Of a stretch of DNA of 64,000 nt, positions 19,251 through 28,504 are shown one piece after another. The stretch lies in NCBI RefSeq assembly GCF_040782645.1, contig NZ_CP160403.1, positions 8,839,001 to 8,903,000 of the forward strand, written 5' to 3'. Below the pieces are notes generated by a model, which did no database searches, had not been told where the DNA came from, and worked only from the letters and a program-made list of their open reading frames with translations. The position numbers were made by a program, and so were the translations under genes. Within the stretch, counting starts at the first letter, position 1. Every line of letters begins with the position of its first letter. Origin of the DNA: Streptomyces sp. HUAS ZL42. Its GTDB lineage: Bacteria; Actinomycetota; Actinomycetes; Streptomycetales; Streptomycetaceae.

Positions 19251-20489
19251 TCATTGCGTGTGCTCGTAGGCGCCGATGTCGCAGGCGGCGCCCTGGGGGC
19301 GTGCGACGCCGCGCTGGTCGGTGGCCGGGCAGTCGTCGGCCGCGTCCAGGGCGGGGCTGCCGGGCAGCAGCGCGACGGTGTCGGTCGGGCCGCCGTTGTT
19401 CGCGAGCGGTCCCATCAGCGGGGCGCGGCTGGGCAGGTCGCCGGCCGCGCTGAGTCGGCAACTGCCGTCGGCGTCGATGTTGTTGCCCTGCGACGCGATG
19501 GTGGCGAAGGCTTTTTTGCAGTCGGCGGGCGCGCCGTCGACGGTGTTGCCCGCGATGACCGAGTTGCGCAGCGTCACACGCCCCAGGGGCAGATCGATGA
19601 TGTCGGGGATCGGCGGGGGCAGGCTGTCGAGGTAGGCGGGGGCGATGTTGATCCCGCCCCCGCCGTCGCTGGAACGGTTCCCGGTGATGGTCGAGTTGAC
19701 GATCTCCACGGGCCCTCTCCCGCGGATGTCGATGCCGCCGCCGTAACCGGCGAGGCTGCCGGGGCGGTCGCCGGGATTCGTCACCCGGTTGTCCGCGATC
19801 GTCGAGTTGGTCACGGTGCCGGTGTCGTCGAACCTGATGCCTCCGGCCTCTCCCGCGACGTTCCCGCTGACGGTGCTCTCGATCAGATCGAGGTGGGAGT
19901 CCGGGACGTTGAAGATGCCGCCGCCGTAACCGGCGGAGTTCCCGGTCACGGTGACCCGTCGCAGCGTCATGTGATGTCCGTTGGCGATCGCGCCACCCCC
20001 GGTGCCGGTGATGGGCAGTTCGCGTTGCCTGGTCACTCCTCCGGTGATCGTCAGATCGGACAGCCGGCTGTCCGCCTGCATGCGGAAGGCCCGGTCCAGG
20101 TGGTTGGCGTCGATGACGGTGGTCCGTGCGTCGGCGCCCTCGATCGTGGTGGTTGCGGCGACGTTCAGATCGCCAGTGGTGGGGTCGGGGTGGTCGCCGA
20201 TGATCAGCCGCGGGTCGGGCGGGACGGTCAGCCGGTAGTGGCCGGGTGGCAGCGTGATCGTACTGCCCGGCCGGGCGTTGGCGGCCATCACCGCGGCACG
20301 CAGGCTGCACGTGCCTGTGGCGGTGAGGCACCGGCCGTCCGACCCGTCGGCGTCGACCGCGTCGGACGTGGTGTCCACGGTGAACTCCGCCGGGTCGGCG
20401 GGCGGGGGAGCGGCGGCACGGGCGACGGGATGTGCCGCAGTGGCAAGGAGGACGGCGGCAGTTGCGGCCGTGACGGCCAAGGACTTCAT
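19251..20489 (-). CDS. Secreted right-handed parallel beta-helix protein (CSLREA type)
   Basis: The 412-residue product begins with a signal peptide (MKSLAVTAATAAVLL). It then has a CSLREA-like motif (GTCSLRAAVMAAN, about residues 65-80) that opens many surface beta-helix proteins. Repeats such as TVTGNSAGYGGGI and TITGNRSSDGGGGI build the beta-solenoid. The C-terminus (NNGGPTDTVALLPGSPALDA ... DIGAYE) is the choice-of-anchor Q module. It is probably extracellular; carbohydrate or adhesive functions are typical guesses. It is the first gene of a secreted-protein operon, divergent from the TetR gene at 20878. Confidence 0.88.
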   Translation of the reverse strand: MKSLAVTAATAAVLLATAAHPVARAAAPPPADPAEFTVDTTSDAVDADGSDGRCLTATGTCSLRAAVMAANARPGSTITLPPGHYRLTVPPDPRLIIGDHPDPTTGDLNVAATTTIEGADARTTVIDANHLDRAFRMQADSRLSDLTITGGVTRQRELPITGTGGGAIANGHHMTLRRVTVTGNSAGYGGGIFNVPDSHLDLIESTVSGNVAGEAGGIRFDDTGTVTNSTIADNRVTNPGDRPGSLAGYGGGIDIRGRGPVEIVNSTITGNRSSDGGGGINIAPAYLDSLPPPIPDIIDLPLGRVTLRNSVIAGNTVDGAPADCKKAFATIASQGNNIDADGSCRLSAAGDLPSRAPLMGPLANNGGPTDTVALLPGSPALDAADDCPATDQRGVARPQGAACDIGAYEHTQ

Positions 20490-20877
20490 GCGGTGAACCC
20501 CTCTCGGTGAGGAATCGGGGCGTACCAGGACTCGGCTGCTGCGAGGACTTCGTGCTGGTGAGCGATGCGCGGCTCGTACGGGGAACGGCGCCGGCGCGAA
20601 CGGGGGGCGCGGCGCGAACGGGGGCGCCTTCTGGGTACCGCCCGCGGTCTGTAGCGAGCGTTCCATTCAGACTGTCCTGCGTCCACCGGCGGACGGCGGA
20701 ATGGCCGAATGGGGACGTCGTGACCCCAGGGAGAAGAAGGCGCTCGAGCGCCATGGGTGTTGGCCGCGACGACAGGCCGAGGCGCTCGCGGCCTGCGCAG
20801 GTGTCGGCAGGTCACGCCGGGGCGGTGGCTGCCACAGGGGCGGGGAGCCGCACCGTCGATGGCATACTTCTGGTCCG
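20490..20877. promoter_or_regulatory. Divergent intergenic region (388 bp)
   Basis: No convincing gene is seen. The stretch separates the beta-helix gene from a TetR gene and should hold both promoters. It contains a perfect 14-bp palindrome GGCGCTCGAGCGCC at 20739-20752, a possible operator for the adjacent TetR. It also has two copies of GGCGCGAACGGGGG close together near 20590-20625. Confidence 0.45.
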
Positions 20878-21537
20878 ATGAGCGAACCGACCGTGGCAGC
20901 CCGACGCCCCTCGACCAAGCGTGATGAACAGCGAGAGGCCTCCCGGCTCAGGCTCTTGAACTCGGCGGTGGAGATCCTCGCGGAGGAGGGCTACCGCGGG
21001 CTGACGGTGAAGAAGGTCGGCGACCGTGCCGGAGTCAGCCGAGGCATGGTCAACTACCACTTCACCTCGAAGGCCGGGCTTGTCGAAGCCGTGGTCGCCG
21101 ACATCCGCGAGACGTTCATCGACGTGGTCCGGGCGCTGCCCGGATACGCGCGGATGAGCGGGCGCGAAGCCGTACTGGCCAAACTCGACCAGTTCTTCAC
21201 CCGTCTGGCGGAGCCCGAGCCGGGGGTGCGGGCGCGTGCGTTGCTGGTGCTGCTCGTCGAGGCGGTCGGCGGCGCCGACGGGGTGAAGGGCTTGATGGCC
21301 GAGCATCTCAGCCTCGTGCGGACCGGCGTCGAGGAGGACATCCGGCGGGGGATCGCGGATGGAAGCATCCGCCCGGACCTGGATGCGGTCGCTCAGGCGT
21401 TTCTGGTGGAGAGCATCGCTCGCGGTGTGCTCCTGCAGTATCAACTGGACTCCGCACGAACCCGCCTGGCGGACATCGCACGGGCTGCCCACGAGACGCT
21501 GGTGCTCGGACTCACGTCGACGCGGGGTGACGACTGA
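20878..21537 (+). CDS. TetR/AcrR-family transcriptional regulator
   Basis: The 219-residue product has the TetR DNA-binding domain at about residues 25-70 (LLNSAVEILAEEGYRGLTVKKVGDRAGVSRGMVNYHF). The C-terminal domain resembles BetI-like dimerisation domains. It is divergent from the beta-helix/carboxylesterase operon across a 388-bp gap with a 14-bp palindrome, so it may repress that operon. The ATG at 20878 is used because conserved sequence begins soon after it. Confidence 0.88.
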   Translation: MSEPTVAARRPSTKRDEQREASRLRLLNSAVEILAEEGYRGLTVKKVGDRAGVSRGMVNYHFTSKAGLVEAVVADIRETFIDVVRALPGYARMSGREAVLAKLDQFFTRLAEPEPGVRARALLVLLVEAVGGADGVKGLMAEHLSLVRTGVEEDIRRGIADGSIRPDLDAVAQAFLVESIARGVLLQYQLDSARTRLADIARAAHETLVLGLTSTRGDD

Positions 21538-21608
21538 GCTCCGGGTCGCCCGGGGACCCGCCGCTCCCGCTTCCGGCCGCGGCCGACCGGGCACCGGGGT
21601 GCCGCGCG

Positions 21609-22406
21609 TCATACGGCGCTGAGCCCGCCGTCCACCACCAGACTCTGGCCCGTGATGTAAGCGGCGCGGTCCGAGAGCAGAAACGTGACGGCCTCCGCGA
21701 CCTCCCAGGCGGTGCCCTGGCGGCCCAGGGGAATGCGCTCGAACGACGCTGTCCGGGACGCTCGCCCGGCCGATGCCTGCCGTCCCATGGGTGTGTCGAT
21801 CAAGCCGGGGACGACCAGGTTGGCGCGGATCCGGCGAGCCCCTCCCTCCTTGGCGACATGGCGGGTGAGCCCGAACAGGCCGGCCTTGGAACTGTCGTAG
21901 GCCGGCGAGTTCGTGGCGGCGCGCAGTCCTGCGACGGACCCGATGAAGACGACGGCGCCTCCGTCGGCCATCGCCGGAAGGCCGTGCTTGGCGGCCAGAA
22001 AGGGTGCGCGCAGATTCAGGGCGAGCACCTGGTCCCAGTCCTCGGGTGACGAGCCCTCCAGCCCGGTGCCGAGACCCACCCCCACGTTGACCACGAGCCC
22101 ATCCAGTCCACCCAGTTCGCGGACCGCTTCGGCGACCATGGCGGCCGATTGCTCCGCCTGCGTGGCGTCACCCACCACGGTGAGGCTCGACGTCCCCTCG
22201 AGGCCGACCAGTTCGGCGGTCGCGGCGGCGGCCGGGGCGGCCACGTCGGCGCAGGCCACGTCGGCGCCCTCCCGGGCGGCGAGGACGGCGATCGCCCGGC
22301 CGTTGCCGACGGGTGCCAGCGGGTCGTCGTCGGGGCGGGTGCCCGCGCCGACCACCAGTACTTTGCGGCCGGCCAGGCGACGGGCCGCCCGCTCGAGGTC
22401 ACCCAT
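21609..22406 (-). CDS. SDR-family oxidoreductase with extended glycine-rich loop
   Basis: The 265-residue SDR has a modified coenzyme motif: GAG at about residues 20-22, an insertion of about eleven residues containing DDDP, then GNG. Several actinobacterial SDRs share this longer loop. The catalytic serine is in GSVAGL and the catalytic pair in YDSSK. VVDGGLS closes the fold. The ATG at 22406 overlaps the upstream CMD gene by 8 bp, so the two are coupled. Presumably it acts on the same compound as the CMD-like protein; the substrate is unknown. Confidence 0.87.
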   Translation of the reverse strand: MGDLERAARRLAGRKVLVVGAGTRPDDDPLAPVGNGRAIAVLAAREGADVACADVAAPAAAATAELVGLEGTSSLTVVGDATQAEQSAAMVAEAVRELGGLDGLVVNVGVGLGTGLEGSSPEDWDQVLALNLRAPFLAAKHGLPAMADGGAVVFIGSVAGLRAATNSPAYDSSKAGLFGLTRHVAKEGGARRIRANLVVPGLIDTPMGRQASAGRASRTASFERIPLGRQGTAWEVAEAVTFLLSDRAAYITGQSLVVDGGLSAV

Positions 22407-23004
22407 GGTCCCGGGCCCCTTCCGGAAAGCCCGTGCCGGCGAAACCGGGGTCCAGTTCCACACCGGTGGCGTTCAGGAAGAAGGCCACCATGTGGTACTG
22501 CCCCACCAGCATGACGATCTCGATCAGCTCGGCGTCGTCGAAGTGCCGGGCCAGAGCTTCCCAGGTGGCGTCGGACACCAGTGCATCGCTGTTCAGCTCG
22601 TCCGCGGCCCGGGTCAGGTGCCTCTCGAGGTCCGTCCAGCCGGGCGCTTCCGGTCCCTCGGTGATGCGGTCGAGGTCCGCATCCGTGACACCCGCGGCTC
22701 TGGCGAGGGGGAGGTGGCGTCCCCACTCGTACCCGGCGCCGGTATTGCAGGCGGTGCGCAGGATGAGCAGCTCGCGGAGCCTGTCCGGCAGTCGGCCCCC
22801 GCGGAGCAACTGGCTTCCGAACGGCATGAACTGCTCGTAGAGGTCGGGATGGCGCACGAGCGTGGTGAAGATGTTCGGGATACGGCCCCCAGGGTCGCGG
22901 GCGGCGGTGGCCAGCAGCTTTCGGGCCCTTGTGTCCCACTGCTGTTCGGGGAGCGGCGACAGCCGCTGACGGGCCTGCCGGGCTGGTTCGTGGCGCTGTG
23001 ACAT
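22399..23004 (-). CDS. Carboxymuconolactone decarboxylase-family protein
   Basis: The 201-residue protein has the CMD/AhpD-like core LRELLILRTACNTGAGYEWGRH at about residues 75-100. The EWxxH part is intact, but the second cysteine of the AhpD CxxC pair is a glycine here, so peroxidase activity through a disulfide is unlikely. Other members of this branch are decarboxylases or of unknown function. It leads an operon with the SDR and diverges from the TetR at 23191 across a palindromic operator at 23095. Confidence 0.85.
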   Translation of the reverse strand: MSQRHEPARQARQRLSPLPEQQWDTRARKLLATAARDPGGRIPNIFTTLVRHPDLYEQFMPFGSQLLRGGRLPDRLRELLILRTACNTGAGYEWGRHLPLARAAGVTDADLDRITEGPEAPGWTDLERHLTRAADELNSDALVSDATWEALARHFDDAELIEIVMLVGQYHMVAFFLNATGVELDPGFAGTGFPEGARDHG

Positions 23005-23094
23005 GCGACCTCCAACGTCCGAGGGGGCACACCCTAGGAGGCTGGCTGAACGCTTAGCAAGTGAATCACCCGATGGAAACCGGCATTGTTCGCT

Positions 23095-23109
23095 CCGAAC
23101 GGTGTTCGG
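23095..23109. promoter_or_regulatory. TetR-type operator, divergent copy (CCGAAC-ggt-GTTCGG)
   Basis: A perfect 6+3+6 dyad lies in the 186-bp gap between the CMD gene (start 23004) and the TetR gene (start 23191). The same core, with the same three-base centre, recurs at 23958-23972. Two identical dyads on either side of one TetR gene strongly suggest they are its binding sites. Confidence 0.72.
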
Positions 23110-23190
23110 TTTCTCGGACTATGGGTACCGTGAGAGCCGGAGTCACGGCGCTGCGAAGGGCGGAGCGCGGAGCGACGCGGGGGTGGAGAA

Positions 23191-23856
23191 ATGGCCAGAC
23201 CGACCAAACCGATCCTCAGCAGGACGCGCATCTGCGCCGCGGCGCTGACCATCGTGGACCGTGACGGGCTCGACGAGTTGTCGATGCGCAAACTCGCGCG
23301 GGAACTCGGCGTTCAGGTCTCCTCGCTCTACGAGCACGTCAAGACCAAGGACGACGTCCTCCACGAAGTCGCCAACACCATCATGGAGGGCGTGGACGTC
23401 TCCGGCTTCGAGGCCGGCGACTGGCGGCACGGGGTGGCGTCCTGGGCCCGGTCCTACCGCGCGGCCCTCGCCGCCCACCCCCACATCGTGCCGTTCCTCG
23501 CCTACGGTCCGGCCCGCCGCGAGGCCTCGCTGCGACGTGCCGACGCCGTGCACGGCGGCCTGGTCGGGGCCGGGTGGTCCCCGCGCTACGCCACGATGAT
23601 CGGAGCCTCGGCCAAGTACCTGGTCATCGGATCGGCGATGGCCTCCTTCGCCCGTGGGTTCGAGGACGACGTGCAGGTCTACGTCGAACGGTATGCGTAC
23701 CTGGCGGATGCCCACCGCCTGCGCGACCACGCCGACACCATTGACCGGGACAGCTTCGAACTGGCCCTGGAAATGTTCCTCGACGGCCTCGGCCGCCTGC
23801 ATGAGCGCGTCGTGTCCACCGAGGACCGGGGGCGGATTCCTCGTTCGAACGTGTGA
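23191..23856 (+). CDS. TetR-family transcriptional regulator with TetR_C-like domain
   Basis: The 221-residue product has a helix-turn-helix of the true TetR subgroup (SRTRICAAALTIVDRDGLDELSMRKLARELGVQVSSLYEHVKTKDDV, about residues 10-55). The C-terminal half looks like the tetracycline-repressor ligand-binding domain. The ATG at 23191 follows a GGGGTGGAG region. Palindromes upstream (23095) and downstream (23958) suggest autoregulation and control of both the CMD/SDR operon and the DUF485/symporter operon. Confidence 0.88.
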   Translation: MARPTKPILSRTRICAAALTIVDRDGLDELSMRKLARELGVQVSSLYEHVKTKDDVLHEVANTIMEGVDVSGFEAGDWRHGVASWARSYRAALAAHPHIVPFLAYGPARREASLRRADAVHGGLVGAGWSPRYATMIGASAKYLVIGSAMASFARGFEDDVQVYVERYAYLADAHRLRDHADTIDRDSFELALEMFLDGLGRLHERVVSTEDRGRIPRSNV

Positions 23857-23955
23857 TGCACGCATCCCGCGCGCCTGCTTCGGCCCGGTGCCTTCCGGTG
23901 CACCGACTTGCCGCCGACGTCTTGTCCCGCGCCGTGGTCCACCCTAAGCTCCCCG

Positions 23956-23974
23956 AACCGAACGGTGTTCGGTT
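23956..23974. promoter_or_regulatory. TetR-type operator before the DUF485/symporter operon
   Basis: AACCGAAC-ggt-GTTCGGTT is a perfect 8+3+8 dyad, sharing its core and right flank with the site at 23095. It lies 67 bp before the GTG of the DUF485 gene, a typical repressor position. Confidence 0.72.
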
Positions 23975-24040
23975 AATGCGGTGGGTGACTTCGGCGCTGA
24001 CGCGGCCTGACGCCATCGCTTGAGGTGAGGAGCTGATGTC

Positions 24041-24454
24041 GTGTACGGGTCCCACGAGCCGCCCTTCGGGTTCCAAGAGCCGCCCCCCGGGGTGCATGAG
24101 CCGCGCAGGAGAATGCCGGCTCACGTCGGCGTAGTTCCCGGGGAACGAGGTGCCACGCCCGAGGTGATGCACGCCCTCGCGGAGCTGCGCGCCGCGCGTC
24201 GTTCCAGGATCTTCCCCGTCGCCACCGCCGTGCTCGGCCTCTACCTGCTCAACGCCCTCCTGGCGAGCACGGCGCGGGACGTGATGGCCATCAGACTCGT
24301 CGGTCATGTGAATCTCGGGCTGGGGCTGGCGCTGCTGCAGTGCGGCACCACCCTGGCGGTCTGCCGGTGGTACGCGCGCTATGCGCGCACCACCCTGGAT
24401 CCGCTGGTCGCGAGGGTCCGCGCGGAGCTCGGGTTGCGAGGGGAGGAGCGTTGA
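24041..24454 (+). CDS. DUF485 family membrane protein
   Basis: The 137-residue product has a proline-rich cytoplasmic N-terminus. A core follows (ALAELRAARRSRIFPVATAVLGLYLLNALL) with two membrane segments at about residues 55-75 and 90-110. DUF485 proteins accompany sodium:solute symporters for short acids and may stabilise them. The GTG at 24041 has GAGGTGAGGAG just upstream. Its stop overlaps the TTG start of the symporter gene. Confidence 0.83.
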   Translation: MYGSHEPPFGFQEPPPGVHEPRRRMPAHVGVVPGERGATPEVMHALAELRAARRSRIFPVATAVLGLYLLNALLASTARDVMAIRLVGHVNLGLGLALLQCGTTLAVCRWYARYARTTLDPLVARVRAELGLRGEER

Positions 24455-26043
24455 ACACCGCCTCAGTGCTCGCTCAGGGAAACCGCACCGGATTCGTCAT
24501 CACCGTCTTCGCCGTCTTCGTCGTCGGTGTCGTGCTCATCTCCCTCCTGGACGCCTCGGAGACGGACACGCCCCGCCGCTTCTTCGTCAGCGGTCGCCGG
24601 CTGTCCTCCTCCCGCAACGGCATCGCCCTGTTCGGCGACTTCATCTCCGCCGCGACACTGCTGGGCACCCCCGGCCTGATCGCCCTGGCCGGGTTCGACG
24701 GCATCCCCTATCTGCTGGGCCCCATCGTGGCCTGGGCGGTGATCCTGCTGCTGATCGCCGAGCCGTTTCACAACACCGGCCGTTATACGGTCGGCGACGT
24801 GCTCGCGCACCGTCTGCGCCCGCGCCCCGTCCACATGGCCCTGGGGCTCGCCACGTTGGTGATCTCCCTGTTCTATCTGACGGCCCAGCTGGTGGGGGCC
24901 GGTTCCCTCGCCGCCCCGTTGCTCGGCATCTCGGGAGTCGTCGCCCAGAACTTCCTGATGCTGTTCCTCGGCGTCCTGATGATCATCTACGTGGCCATCA
25001 GCGGAATGCACGGCGCGACGCTGGTGCAGTGCTTCAAAGCCGCGTTCCTGCTGGTCGCCAGTGCGTTCCTGGCCCTGCTCGTGCTGGCGAGGTTCGGCTG
25101 GAACCCCAGTGGCCTGCTCGGGGCCGCGGCCGCCCGCAGCGGTGTCGGCGAGCACTTCCTGGCGCCCGGAGCACGGTCCCAGGGCGGCGCCGCCGACACG
25201 CTGGACGCGCTGAGCCTGCAACTGGGAGCGGTACTCGGAGCCGCAGGCCTTCCGCACCTCCTGCTGCGCATGGGCGCCGTGCCCACCGCGCGAGCGGCAC
25301 GGAGATCCGTCCAGTGGACGGCCGTGCTGACGTGCGTCTTCTGTGTGACGGCCGGAGTACTGGGGTTCGGCGCAGCGGCCGTGGTCGGCCCGCAAGAGGT
25401 CATGGGCGGGAACTCCTCGGGCAACACGGCCACACTGCTGCTGAGCGACTCCCTCGGCGGGTCGGTGCTGCTCACCGTGATGGCCTGTGTGGCGTTCGCG
25501 ACCATCCTGGCCGTCGTGGCGGGCGTCGCCCTCGCCGCGGCGACCTCGATGGCGCACGACATCTATGGCGTGGTGATCAGGAAGGGCCGCGCCACCGAGT
25601 CCCAGGAGGTGCTCGTCGCCCGCGTTTCGGTGGTGCTGATCGGCTCCGCGGCGACGGCCCTCGCCCTGTGGGCCTCGCGCATCAACGTGTCCTTCGCCGC
25701 CGGACTGGCCTTCTCGGTCGCCGCCTCGGCCGTCCTCCCCGCGCTGCTGTACGGCCTCTACTGGCGGGGCTTCACCACCACCGGAGCCGTGTGGAGCATC
25801 TACGGGGGCTTGATCTGCTCGGTGTTCCTGGCCGCGTTCTCTCCCGCAGTGTCCGGAACCCCGACGGCCTTGTTTCCCGACGCGGACTTCGCCGTGTTCC
25901 CGCTGAAGTATCCGAGCATCGTCTCCATCCCGCTGGCTTTCGTCCTCGGATGGCTCGGCTCCGTGCTGAGCAGGCAGCGCCCCCACCCGGCCGCCCGGTC
26001 CTCCTTCGAACGCCGCGTGCTCGTGGGCGGGGACGCCTCGTGA
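24451..26043 (+). CDS. Sodium:solute symporter (ActP-like)
   Basis: The 530-residue polytopic protein is of the SSS family, close to acetate/monocarboxylate permeases: the SGRRLSSSRNGIALFGDFISAATLLG region and GAVLGAAGLPHLLLRMGAVP are characteristic. I count about thirteen membrane segments. I propose the TTG at 24451, which forms TTGA with the DUF485 stop and has GGAGGAG directly upstream; a GTG at 24466 is the alternative. The TetR operator at 23956 implies inducible uptake. The substrate is probably a small organic acid. Confidence 0.88.
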   Translation: MNTASVLAQGNRTGFVITVFAVFVVGVVLISLLDASETDTPRRFFVSGRRLSSSRNGIALFGDFISAATLLGTPGLIALAGFDGIPYLLGPIVAWAVILLLIAEPFHNTGRYTVGDVLAHRLRPRPVHMALGLATLVISLFYLTAQLVGAGSLAAPLLGISGVVAQNFLMLFLGVLMIIYVAISGMHGATLVQCFKAAFLLVASAFLALLVLARFGWNPSGLLGAAAARSGVGEHFLAPGARSQGGAADTLDALSLQLGAVLGAAGLPHLLLRMGAVPTARAARRSVQWTAVLTCVFCVTAGVLGFGAAAVVGPQEVMGGNSSGNTATLLLSDSLGGSVLLTVMACVAFATILAVVAGVALAAATSMAHDIYGVVIRKGRATESQEVLVARVSVVLIGSAATALALWASRINVSFAAGLAFSVAASAVLPALLYGLYWRGFTTTGAVWSIYGGLICSVFLAAFSPAVSGTPTALFPDADFAVFPLKYPSIVSIPLAFVLGWLGSVLSRQRPHPAARSSFERRVLVGGDAS

Positions 26044-26077
26044 ACCGCGGTGCGGCACGCAGACGTCGTCCGGGAGG

Positions 26078-28504
26078 TCAGGAGGTGGACAGCGGCTGTT
26101 CGGCCCAGATGGTCTTTCCGTCGCGGTCGTAGCGGGTGCCCCACCGTGCGGACAGCTGTGCCACCAGGAACAGGCCACGGCCGCCCTCGTCGGTGGTGCG
26201 GGCCTGGCGCAGGTGGGGGGAGGTGCTGCTGGCGTCGGAGACCTCGCAGATGAGATGGCTGTCCCGGATCAGTCGCAGGAGCACCGGGCCGCCGGCGTAC
26301 CGGTATGCGTTGGTCACCAGTTCGCTCACGATCAGTTCGGTGGTGAAGGCGACTTCCTCGAGCCCCCACTCGGTCAGCCGGTCCGTCACCAGCGCCCGGG
26401 CCCGGCCGGCGGCCGTGGGCTCGGTCGGCAGCTCCCATGTGGCGACCTTCTCCGCCGCCAGCACCCGGGTGCGGCCCAGCAGCAGGGTGACGTCATCGGC
26501 GGGCCGGTCGGGCAGCATCGCGTCCTCGACCGCCTTGCACGTCTCCTCCAGAGAGCGGGGCGGGCCGGCCAGTACGGTGCGCAGCAGTGCCAGGCCTTCG
26601 TCGATGTCGCGGTCGTCGGCCAGGAGCAGCCCATCGCTGTACAGGGCGAGCAGTGTGCCCTCGTCCAGTTCGAGGTCGGCGGATTCGAAGGGCAGCCCGC
26701 CGACGCCCAGTGGTGGTCCGGCGGGGACGTCGATCGGGCGCACCCGGCCGTCCGGCCCCAGCACGGCCGGCGGCGGGTGGCCCGCGCGGGCCATGGCACA
26801 GTGCCGCGAGATCGGATCGTAGATCGCGTACAGGCAGGTGGCACCGATGATCGGGGCGTGCCCGTCGGCCTGCTGCTGTTCGGTGGCCAGATGGTCCACC
26901 AGGTCGTCGAGCCGGGCGAGGACCTCGTCCGGGGCCAGGTCGAGATGGGCCAGGGTGTGCACGGCGGCGCGCAGCCGTCCCATGGTCGCCGAGGCGTGCA
27001 TGCCGTGGCCGACCACGTCGCCGACGACGAGTGCGACGCGCAGCCCCGACAGCGGGATGACGTCGAACCAGTCGCCGCCGACACCGGTGGAGGCACGAGC
27101 GGGCAGGTAGCGCCGCGCGGTCGCGACCGCCGGGTGATCGGGTACCTCGCCCGGCAGCAGGCTGCGCTGGAGAGCCACGGCCGCCTGGTGCTGCTGTGTG
27201 TAGCGGCGGGCGTTGTCGATGCAGACAGCGGCCCGGGCGGCGAACTCCTCCGCCAGGGTGAGGTCGTCCTCCTCGAACGGCTCGGGCCGCTGCGACCGCC
27301 AGAAACAGACCAGCCCGAGGACGACACCGCGCGCGGCCAGCGGCACCACCATCAGCGAGTGGACACCCGGCGCGAGCATCCTCTCTGGCCGTTCCCGGTC
27401 GGCGGAGAACCAGCCGGGACCGACCTCCAGGACGGGCTGCAGGACGGAACGCCGCTGGGCAAGGCACTCTCCCGGCCCGGTCTCCTCGGGGAAGGAGAAA
27501 AGATGGTCCACCGGGTACATCACCTGCAAGGCCTCGGGCCGGACGCTGCGGACCGCCATCCTGCGCAGCGGCCCCACGGCGTCGGGGGCGGGCTCCTCCC
27601 CGCGGGTCACGGGTTCCAGCAGATCCACCGAGAGGGCGTCGGCCAGCGCGGGAACCGCCGCCTCGGCCAGCTCACGTGCCGTCCTGGCCACATCCAGGGT
27701 GCTGCCGATCCTGGCGCCGGCCTCGTTGAGCAGCGCCAGGCGCCGACGGGCCCGGTGGCGGTCGGTGACGTCCTCGACGATCTCGGTGACGCCGAGCACC
27801 CGGCCCGAGGGGTCCTGCATCCGGAAGGCGGAGATGGAGACGATCAGCTCCTTCCGAGGGTCCCGCAGCAGTCGGCAGGGCTGCTCGGCGAAGATCAAGG
27901 GCTGGCCCGTCTCCAGGACCCGGCGCAGCCGTTCCTCGACCAGGTCCGCGTCCGGACCGAGCAGGAAGTCGGTGGTGCGCAGCCCGCGGTAGGCCTCGGC
28001 CGGCAGCCCGCCGAACCAGGCGATCGCCCGGTTCACCCGCAGCAGACGCAGATCCGGGCCGAGGACCGCGACACCGACGGGGGACCGGCGGAAGAAGCCG
28101 TCCAGCACGGCCCGGTCGACCTCCCACTGGACGACATCCTCGGCGAGCGAGCCGACGAGCAGCCACTCGGTGGTGGAGTCCAGCCGTTGCACCCTCCGGG
28201 CGCGGAACCCCACGTACACGCGGTGGCCCGCGCGGTGGCGGACCGGGAGCAGCCCGTACCAGCCGTGGTCCCGCAGGCACGCGGCGATCGCCTCGGCGAC
28301 CAGGGCCTCGTCCCTGCTGTCCACCAGCACTTCGCGTATCGGCCGGCCCAGCACCTCGTCGGCCCGATGCCCGAGGAGCCTCGTGGCCTGTTCGCTCCAG
28401 GCGACGACCCGTCCGCGGTCGTCCAGGACGGCGGACGCCGACTGGTGGATCGAGAACGGGTCCTCCGGACTCTCGCTGAGCGTCGTCAGGGTTGTGTCGT
28501 TCAT
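26078..28504 (-). CDS. PAS-GAF-PP2C phosphatase with C-terminal RsbW-like ATPase domain
   Basis: The 808-residue cytoplasmic signalling protein has two PAS domains (about residues 15-125 and 135-260) and a GAF domain (about 280-430). A SpoIIE-type PP2C phosphatase follows (about 450-660; ASTGVGGDWFDVIPL, VGDVVGHGMHAS). A histidine-kinase-like ATPase domain of the anti-sigma-factor type ends the protein (about 685-805; ELVTNAYRYAG, GRGLFLVAQLS). Such proteins are common in Streptomyces and control anti-sigma switches or stress responses. Conserved sequence begins after the ATG at 28504. Convergent with the symporter gene. Confidence 0.9.
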   Translation of the reverse strand: MNDTTLTTLSESPEDPFSIHQSASAVLDDRGRVVAWSEQATRLLGHRADEVLGRPIREVLVDSRDEALVAEAIAACLRDHGWYGLLPVRHRAGHRVYVGFRARRVQRLDSTTEWLLVGSLAEDVVQWEVDRAVLDGFFRRSPVGVAVLGPDLRLLRVNRAIAWFGGLPAEAYRGLRTTDFLLGPDADLVEERLRRVLETGQPLIFAEQPCRLLRDPRKELIVSISAFRMQDPSGRVLGVTEIVEDVTDRHRARRRLALLNEAGARIGSTLDVARTARELAEAAVPALADALSVDLLEPVTRGEEPAPDAVGPLRRMAVRSVRPEALQVMYPVDHLFSFPEETGPGECLAQRRSVLQPVLEVGPGWFSADRERPERMLAPGVHSLMVVPLAARGVVLGLVCFWRSQRPEPFEEDDLTLAEEFAARAAVCIDNARRYTQQHQAAVALQRSLLPGEVPDHPAVATARRYLPARASTGVGGDWFDVIPLSGLRVALVVGDVVGHGMHASATMGRLRAAVHTLAHLDLAPDEVLARLDDLVDHLATEQQQADGHAPIIGATCLYAIYDPISRHCAMARAGHPPPAVLGPDGRVRPIDVPAGPPLGVGGLPFESADLELDEGTLLALYSDGLLLADDRDIDEGLALLRTVLAGPPRSLEETCKAVEDAMLPDRPADDVTLLLGRTRVLAAEKVATWELPTEPTAAGRARALVTDRLTEWGLEEVAFTTELIVSELVTNAYRYAGGPVLLRLIRDSHLICEVSDASSTSPHLRQARTTDEGGRGLFLVAQLSARWGTRYDRDGKTIWAEQPLSTS

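Noticed and set aside
20507..20881. 124-codon plus-strand frame in the divergent gap before the TetR gene
   Set aside because: No ribosome site and Arg-rich composition without any motif; treated as intergenic.
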